Part shown: positions 59,250 through 64,000 of the stretch, in pieces
Position numbering within the stretch: the stretch's first letter is position 1
Layout of the letters: each line of letters starts with the position of its first letter
From: Streptomyces mesophilus
GTDB taxonomy: Bacteria; Actinomycetota; Actinomycetes; Streptomycetales; Streptomycetaceae
Length of the DNA: 64,000 nucleotides
Assembly (NCBI RefSeq): GCF_011044995.1
Contig: NZ_JAAKZW010000006.1
Coordinates: 1 to 64,000, forward strand
Direction: 5' to 3'
Made by a program: the position numbers and the translations under genes
The notes under the pieces: model-generated
Seen by the model: only the letters and a program-made list of their open reading frames with translations
The model's database searches: none
What the model was told of the DNA's origin: nothing

Positions 59250-60272
59250 TCAGGACGCGGACGCCGTCACCGGGTAGTGGTCCGACAGATTCGTGTACGT
59301 GTAGGAGGTGCCCCAGCTCGTGACCGTCCAGGGCGCCGACTGCTCCTTGACCACGTGGTTCGCCCACCCCGCAGGGCGCGCATGCCCGGCCCGGTGCAGC
59401 ACGTAGTCCAGGTCCTCGCGCGGATCGTCCGGGTAGCGGTCCTTCGCGATCGAGTTGTCCTGGGTGTCGAAGGAGTACGGATGCCCGGTCCGCGCGTCCG
59501 CCCCCACCAGGCCCCCGTCCGCGAGCATCGAACCGTACTCACCGCTGTGCGAGTCGACGTTCAGATCGCCCGCGACGATGACCTGCTCGGAGGCCGGGAT
59601 CGCCTTCGCGTCCAGGAACGCGTCGATGTCCTTCAGCTGGGCGCTGCGCATCGCCGCCGCCTCACCGGAGCCGCACCCGGGATCCGTGGACTGCAGGTGC
59701 GTCCCCACCACGTGCACCTTGGCGCCGTTCACATCCAGGACCGCATACGCGAAGCCCTTGTTGGAGTACCAGTCCGCGCCGCAGGCGTCCGGGAAGACGT
59801 ACTGCTCCTTGCGCAGGACCGGCCACTTGCTGAAGATCGTGACTCCGCCGTCCTCCGGCGTGGTCGTCGAATAGTTGCCACCGGTCGCGTCCCAGCCGGA
59901 CTTGCTCCGGCCGACGACGGGCGTCTGGTGCGGATACTCGGCGCGGGCGCCCGCCGCGAGCGCGTCGGAGGAGGAGTTGTCGAAGGCCTCCTGGATCACG
60001 ACCACGTCCTGGCCGCGGAAGAAGGACGTCTTCGGGATCGCGGCCGCGCGGTGGTCCTGACCCCAGTTCGGATACAGCGTCTTGCTGAAGAGGAAGGCGT
60101 TGTACGTGAGCACCTTGACGTCCGGCGCGGCCGCCGCCGCGGCGGACCCGGGCGAGGTCGCGACCAGACCGGCACCGGCGAGCAGACCGGCGAGCGCGAC
60201 AGCGACCGGACGAGCGGAACGAACAGAGCGAGCGGAACAAGCAGAGCGAGCGGAACGAGCAGAGCGAGGCAC
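59250..60272 (-). CDS. Secreted sphingomyelinase-like phosphodiesterase (EEP family)
   Basis: This is a 340-residue exported protein of the endonuclease/exonuclease/phosphatase superfamily, closest to bacterial neutral sphingomyelinases. The signal peptide is unusual: a Ser-Ala-Arg repeat followed by a hydrophobic run (VAVALAGLLAGAGLVA). The domain has VLTYNAFLFSKTL, VVVIQEAFDNSSSD (metal Glu), VVGTHLQSTDP, IVAGDLNVDSHSGEY and LSDHYPVTAS with the catalytic His. All expected residues are present. The GTG at 60272 has GGGAG six bases upstream. The activity on lipids is inferred from the family. Confidence 0.88.
   Translation of the reverse strand: MPRSARSARSACSARSVRSARPVAVALAGLLAGAGLVATSPGSAAAAAAPDVKVLTYNAFLFSKTLYPNWGQDHRAAAIPKTSFFRGQDVVVIQEAFDNSSSDALAAGARAEYPHQTPVVGRSKSGWDATGGNYSTTTPEDGGVTIFSKWPVLRKEQYVFPDACGADWYSNKGFAYAVLDVNGAKVHVVGTHLQSTDPGCGSGEAAAMRSAQLKDIDAFLDAKAIPASEQVIVAGDLNVDSHSGEYGSMLADGGLVGADARTGHPYSFDTQDNSIAKDRYPDDPREDLDYVLHRAGHARPAGWANHVVKEQSAPWTVTSWGTSYTYTNLSDHYPVTASAS
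60212..60265 (-). repeat. 18-bp x3 repeat in the signal peptide of the phosphodiesterase gene
   Basis: Three 18-base units (GAGCGGAACGAACAGAGC and two close variants, written on the plus strand) begin at 60212, 60230 and 60248. They encode Ser-Ala-Arg-type hexapeptides on the minus strand, lengthening the positively charged n-region of the signal peptide. Confidence 0.85.
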
Positions 60273-60439
60273 AGAGACTCCCGTGTGAAGTGGGGGCAGG
60301 AGGTGGTGCCCGCTCATCAAAGCAGCGCTGGTTACTTCTGAGTAGCCCGCGGATGTCGGCACGTTGTCGCGGCGTCGCACACTCGGTTGTCACGACTGCC
60401 CTCTTTTGCGCGGGAGTTGACCGGAGTAACTTCCGCCGC

Positions 60440-62425
60440 ATGCCGATACCTGCGCGGGCCACCCGCTTCAGACCTGTCGTGCTCATGGCTGCCCTGGCGG
60501 CCCTTCTCCTCTCGCTGCTCTCGCCCGCCTACGCCGCCGCACGCAGCGGCGGCCCCACGGAGAGCAAGCCGGTCTACTCGTACGCGAACGCCATCCGTGA
60601 ATCCGTCTGGGTCGACACCGGGCTCGACGGCGACGGCGACGGGAGGACCGACCGCGTCGCCGCGGACATCATCCGCCCGCGCGAACCCGCCCAGCGGGGG
60701 CGCAAGATCCCCGTGATCATGGACGCCAGCCCGTACTACGCGTGCTGCGGCCGGGGCAACGAGAGCCAGAAGAAGACCTACGACGCCGACGGCAACGTGG
60801 TGCAGTTCCCGCTGTACTACGACAACTACTTCGTCCCGCGCGGCTATGCCTTCGTCGCCGTGGACTTCGCCGGGACGAACCGTTCCGACGGCTGCGTGGA
60901 CGTCGGCGGGCGCTCCGACGTGACCTCCGCGAAGGCCGTCGTCGACTGGCTGAACGGCCGCGGCCGCGGCTACACCAGCCGCACCGGCGACGAGCGCGCC
61001 AGGGCCGGCTGGTCCAACGGCGACACCGGCATGATCGGCAAGAGTTACGACGGCACGGTCGCCAACGGCGTCGCCGCGACCGGTGTCGAGGGACTCAAGA
61101 CCATCGTGCCGATCGGCGCCATCTCCTCCTGGTACGACTACTACTTCCAGCAGGGCGCCCCGCTCTACGACAGCGGCCCCGAGTGGCTGTCCGACTACGT
61201 CGAGAGCCCCGAGGCGCGTACCCGCTGCGGCGCCGTACAGCAGCGGCTGGTCGACGAGGCGCCGCGCAACGGAAACTGGACCCGCCTGTGGGACGAGCGC
61301 AACCACGTGCCGGACGCCGACAAGGTCGAGGCCAGCGTGTTCGTCGTACACGGTCAGCAGGACCTCAACGTGCGCGCCAAGCATTTCGGTCAGTGGTGGG
61401 ACGCGCTCGCCGAGGAAGGGGTCGAGCGCAAGATCTGGCTGAGCCAGACCGGGCACGTCGACCCGTTCGACTTCCGCCGGGCCGACTGGGTTCGCACCCT
61501 GCACCGCTGGTTCGACCATGAACTCCTCGGCTACGACAACGGCATCGACGACGAGCCGATGGCCGATATCGAGACCGCTCCCGACCAGTGGGGGACCAGC
61601 CGCCACTGGCCGCCGCGTGCCACGGACACCGTGGCCGTGAAGCCGGGCCCGGGCACCCAGGCCGGCGTCGGCACCCTGGGCCTCGAGTCCGCGCCCCGTG
61701 GCGCGACGGAAACGTTCACGGACGACCCGAGCCGCGGCGAGACGGACTGGGCCGCCCAGCTCACCACCTCGACGCCGGACAAGGCGGGCTTCGTCACCGA
61801 GCCGCTCGCCAAGGACCTCCGTATCTCCGGGAGTTCGCAGGTCACCGTGACTGCGACCCCCTCGACCCCGACGGCCCACCTCTCCGCCGTCCTGGTCGAC
61901 CTCGGCCCCGCCACCATCCGTGACTACGCCGCCGCAGGGGAGGGCATCGTCACGCTGCCCGAACGCAGCTGCTGGGGCGAGAGCCGCGAGGGCGACAGCC
62001 CGTGCTTCAAGGAGACCGCCGCCAAGAGCGCGGACGTCGACTACACGGTGTTCAGCCGCGGCTGGGCCGACCTCGGCACCTATGCCGACCCGCGTACGGA
62101 ACGTCCGCTGACGCCGGGCAGGCAGCACACGCTCACCATCGACCTCGCCTCGAGCGACCATGTGATCCCGGCCGGCCACCGTCTCGCCCTCATCGTCGCG
62201 GGCACCGACGCCGGCCTCATCGAACCGCCCGCGACACCGGGCACGTTGACGCTCGATCTGCGCCGCACCACCGCCGAGCTGCCGTTCGTCGGCGGCTGGC
62301 GGGCGTTCGCCGAGGCCACCCGCCCCGGCGCACCCGCCGCCGCACCGCGCGAGAGCCGCTACGAGGGGCTCACGCAGGCACCCCAGGCGCACCGTCTTCC
62401 CCCGGAGAAAGGCCTGATCCCTTGA
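60440..62425 (+). CDS. Secreted Xaa-Pro dipeptidyl-peptidase (S15 family)
   Basis: This is a 661-residue exported serine peptidase that removes X-Pro dipeptides. The signal peptide [20 protein letters not shown] ends near residue 34. The alpha/beta-hydrolase domain holds the nucleophile Ser202 in [11 protein letters not shown], Asp308 in [10 protein letters not shown] and His339 in SQTGHVDPF, so the triad is complete. The C-terminal jelly-roll (from about 405) ends [14 protein letters not shown]. Its stop codon overlaps the start of the M14 gene (TTGA). The two would jointly degrade proline-containing peptides outside the cell. Confidence 0.93.
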   Translation: MPIPARATRFRPVVLMAALAALLLSLLSPAYAAARSGGPTESKPVYSYANAIRESVWVDTGLDGDGDGRTDRVAADIIRPREPAQRGRKIPVIMDASPYYACCGRGNESQKKTYDADGNVVQFPLYYDNYFVPRGYAFVAVDFAGTNRSDGCVDVGGRSDVTSAKAVVDWLNGRGRGYTSRTGDERARAGWSNGDTGMIGKSYDGTVANGVAATGVEGLKTIVPIGAISSWYDYYFQQGAPLYDSGPEWLSDYVESPEARTRCGAVQQRLVDEAPRNGNWTRLWDERNHVPDADKVEASVFVVHGQQDLNVRAKHFGQWWDALAEEGVERKIWLSQTGHVDPFDFRRADWVRTLHRWFDHELLGYDNGIDDEPMADIETAPDQWGTSRHWPPRATDTVAVKPGPGTQAGVGTLGLESAPRGATETFTDDPSRGETDWAAQLTTSTPDKAGFVTEPLAKDLRISGSSQVTVTATPSTPTAHLSAVLVDLGPATIRDYAAAGEGIVTLPERSCWGESREGDSPCFKETAAKSADVDYTVFSRGWADLGTYADPRTERPLTPGRQHTLTIDLASSDHVIPAGHRLALIVAGTDAGLIEPPATPGTLTLDLRRTTAELPFVGGWRAFAEATRPGAPAAAPRESRYEGLTQAPQAHRLPPEKGLIP

Positions 62426-63714
62426 GACGCGCACTTTCGCTGACGGCCGCCGCGACCGCGTTCGCGGCGGCCCTGACCGGCCCCGCCCTCGCGGGCTCCG
62501 GCCAGACGGACAGCTCGACGCCCGGACCCCGGACGGGATTCGAGCAGTCCAACGGCGCCAACTGGACCACCCAGCCCGAGGAACAGGACTTCTTGCGCAC
62601 GGTCGACCGCGACAGCCGCCGGATCAAGGTCGAGCAGATCGGCACCACCAAGCAGAACCGGCCGATCCAGCTCGCCCGTCTCGGCACCGACCGGCCCGGC
62701 GCGCCCACCGTGCTCCTCATCTGCTCCCAGCACGGCGACGAACCCTCCGGCCGCGAGGCCTGCCTCACCACGCTCCGCGACCTGGCCTACGCCAAGGACA
62801 AGCGCACCCTCGAACTCCTCGACCGCAGCGAGATCCTGATCGTCCCCACCGCCAACCCCGACGGCCGCGCCGCGGACACCCGCGGCAACTCCGACGGCGT
62901 CGACATCAACCGCGACCACGTCGCCCTGGCCACCGCGGAGGGCCGCACCCTGGCCCGGGTCATCCGCGACCAGCGCCCCGACGTCATCTACGACCTGCAC
63001 GAGTACGGCGCCACACCCCCGTACTACGACAAGGACCTCTTCGATCTGTGGCCGCGCAACCTCAACACCGACCACGCCGTGCACGACCACGCGCAGGACC
63101 TCTCCGGGGACTACGTCCGGCCGGCCGCCGAGGAGGAGGGCTACTCCACGGGCACGTACGGGATCTGGACCGATCCCGAGACCGGTGAGCCGATCAAGCA
63201 GACCGCGGGCGACGGGCAGGAGCGCATCCTGCGCAACGCCTCCGGCATCAAGCACGCGGTCGGGCTGCTCATCGAGAGCCGTGTCGACCCGCTCACGGAT
63301 GAGGAGAAGGCCGACGAGAGCCTGAACAACCGTCGCCGCGTGTACTCGCAACTGGCCGCGCTGGACGGCCTGTTCGCCTTCACCGGCGAGAAGGGGCGCA
63401 GTGTCGACCGGGCGACCGGCGAGGCCCGTCGCGCCGGGTACGCGGACGAGGGCCCGGTCTATCTCGGCGGCGCCGACAACGATCCCGCCGAGCCGTCCGA
63501 GATCCTCCCCGATCCGCCCTGCGGCTACCGGCTCACCGCCGCGCAGTACGCGGACGTCGGCGACGAACTCGCGCTGCACGGCGTCAAGGTGCGCCCCGAC
63601 GGCGACGGTGTGCTCGTGCCGCTGCGGCAGTCGCTGCGTGCGCTCGTCCCGCTGCTGCTCGACGAGCGGGCGCCGTACCACGTAGTGAACGGGCAACCCG
63701 CCGACGAATGCTGA
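62422..63714 (+). CDS. Secreted M14-family zinc carboxypeptidase
   Basis: This is a 430-residue exported metallocarboxypeptidase-like protein. The signal peptide [23 protein letters not shown] lies at the start. Zinc ligands are His104 and Glu107 in [11 protein letters not shown] and His193 in YDLHEYG; the probable catalytic Glu285 is in LLIESRVD. The TTG start at 62422 overlaps the TGA of the peptidase gene upstream and encodes an N-terminus that begins directly with the signal peptide, which supports it. The region after residue 330 is an extra C-terminal domain of unknown use ([22 protein letters not shown]). Confidence 0.9.
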   Translation: MRRALSLTAAATAFAAALTGPALAGSGQTDSSTPGPRTGFEQSNGANWTTQPEEQDFLRTVDRDSRRIKVEQIGTTKQNRPIQLARLGTDRPGAPTVLLICSQHGDEPSGREACLTTLRDLAYAKDKRTLELLDRSEILIVPTANPDGRAADTRGNSDGVDINRDHVALATAEGRTLARVIRDQRPDVIYDLHEYGATPPYYDKDLFDLWPRNLNTDHAVHDHAQDLSGDYVRPAAEEEGYSTGTYGIWTDPETGEPIKQTAGDGQERILRNASGIKHAVGLLIESRVDPLTDEEKADESLNNRRRVYSQLAALDGLFAFTGEKGRSVDRATGEARRAGYADEGPVYLGGADNDPAEPSEILPDPPCGYRLTAAQYADVGDELALHGVKVRPDGDGVLVPLRQSLRALVPLLLDERAPYHVVNGQPADEC

Positions 63715-63791
63715 TGGTCTGTGACCTGTGACACGCGTGTGGTAGCGAAGAGGCGAGCATTACGAAGACGCCACCTCGAAAGGCCCCGCCT

Positions 63792-64000
63792 ATGCCACAC
63801 GAAGAGCAGAACAGACCGGAAGACCAGAAGAAAAGGGCCGGCCGGGGAGAACCGCATCTGTCCACGGGACTCCCCGGCAGTCCCCACGACCACGGTGTGG
63901 TGACGACCGACCGGGTGGTGTTCGGCGTCACGGCCGCCATCACGCTCGCCTTCGTCCTGTGGGGCGCGCTCGCCACCGACAGCCTCGAGGACGTCTCGGC
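63792..64000 (+). CDS. BCCT-family betaine/carnitine/choline transporter, N-terminal part
   Basis: Only the first 69 codons are inside the window. After a hydrophilic tail of about 40 residues, the first membrane segment VVFGVTAAITLAFVLWGALATDSLEDV matches the start of Streptomyces BCCT transporters, which import compatible solutes. The ATG follows GAAAGG at a distance of about ten bases. The frame is open to the window end. The identification rests on one segment. Confidence 0.75.
   Translation, partial: MPHEEQNRPEDQKKRAGRGEPHLSTGLPGSPHDHGVVTTDRVVFGVTAAITLAFVLWGALATDSLEDVS

Overview
This is a chromosomal window from a high-GC actinomycete, almost certainly a Streptomyces or close relative. 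Codons are strongly biased to G/C in the third position. GTG starts and ATGA/GTGA/TTGA start-stop overlaps are common. It carries a WhiB-like protein and an SsgA-like sporulation protein, families typical of this group. It contains no rRNA, insertion sequence, prophage or CRISPR array.

Layout. 1-3246: two nucleoside-type ABC permeases and an ornithine-cyclodeaminase-like protein. 3265-6577: an aldo/keto reductase, then a divergent NHEJ-type pair (ATP-dependent DNA ligase, LigD-type polymerase). 6645-13566: two translationally coupled secreted proteins (ThuA + PQQ-type sugar dehydrogenase; cupredoxin + Ig-like repeats + DUF1080), a small laccase and a VOC protein. 13763-18698: a cupin, a degenerate 27-bp tandem repeat, two acetyltransferases, a WhiB-like protein and an (alpha/alpha)6 glycosidase-like protein.

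18820-26061 is the most unusual part. Three tRNA-shaped RNA genes with the same D-arm but different anticodons (GCC, TGC, CCA) flank four genes. These encode a zinc-ribbon SDR-like protein lacking the catalytic Tyr, a leucine-rich-repeat protein, a double-AAA MoxR-type ATPase, and a zincin + VWA protein. A helical-repeat hypothetical gene lies next door. I infer that this is one functional system, possibly an RNA-handling or stress/conflict system built on a MoxR-VWA core.

26183-36125: an acyl-ACP desaturase behind a 33-bp palindrome, an ABC-F protein with an attenuator-like leader, a PEP mutase/isocitrate lyase-family protein, an SsgA-like protein, a secreted Asp-box protein, uricase, an inositol-monophosphatase-family protein, a DUF2867 protein and a probable pseudogene. 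35301-42331: a chito-oligosaccharide-type uptake operon (GntR regulator, lipoprotein, two permeases, GH20) with four repeated operators, followed by a secreted CBM + GH16-type protein. 42385-46495: endonuclease V, a GNAT, a saccharopine-dehydrogenase-like protein, and MmcQ and DMT genes that overlap tail to tail. 46561-57566: fatty-acid catabolism (TetR, CaiB, acyl-CoA dehydrogenase, thiolase, FadB-type protein, MerR, FadD-type ligase) interrupted by an isochorismatase/GlxA-type regulator pair. 57705-64000: an amino-acid permease, a secreted sphingomyelinase-like phosphodiesterase, coupled secreted X-Pro peptidase and M14 carboxypeptidase, and the start of a BCCT transporter.
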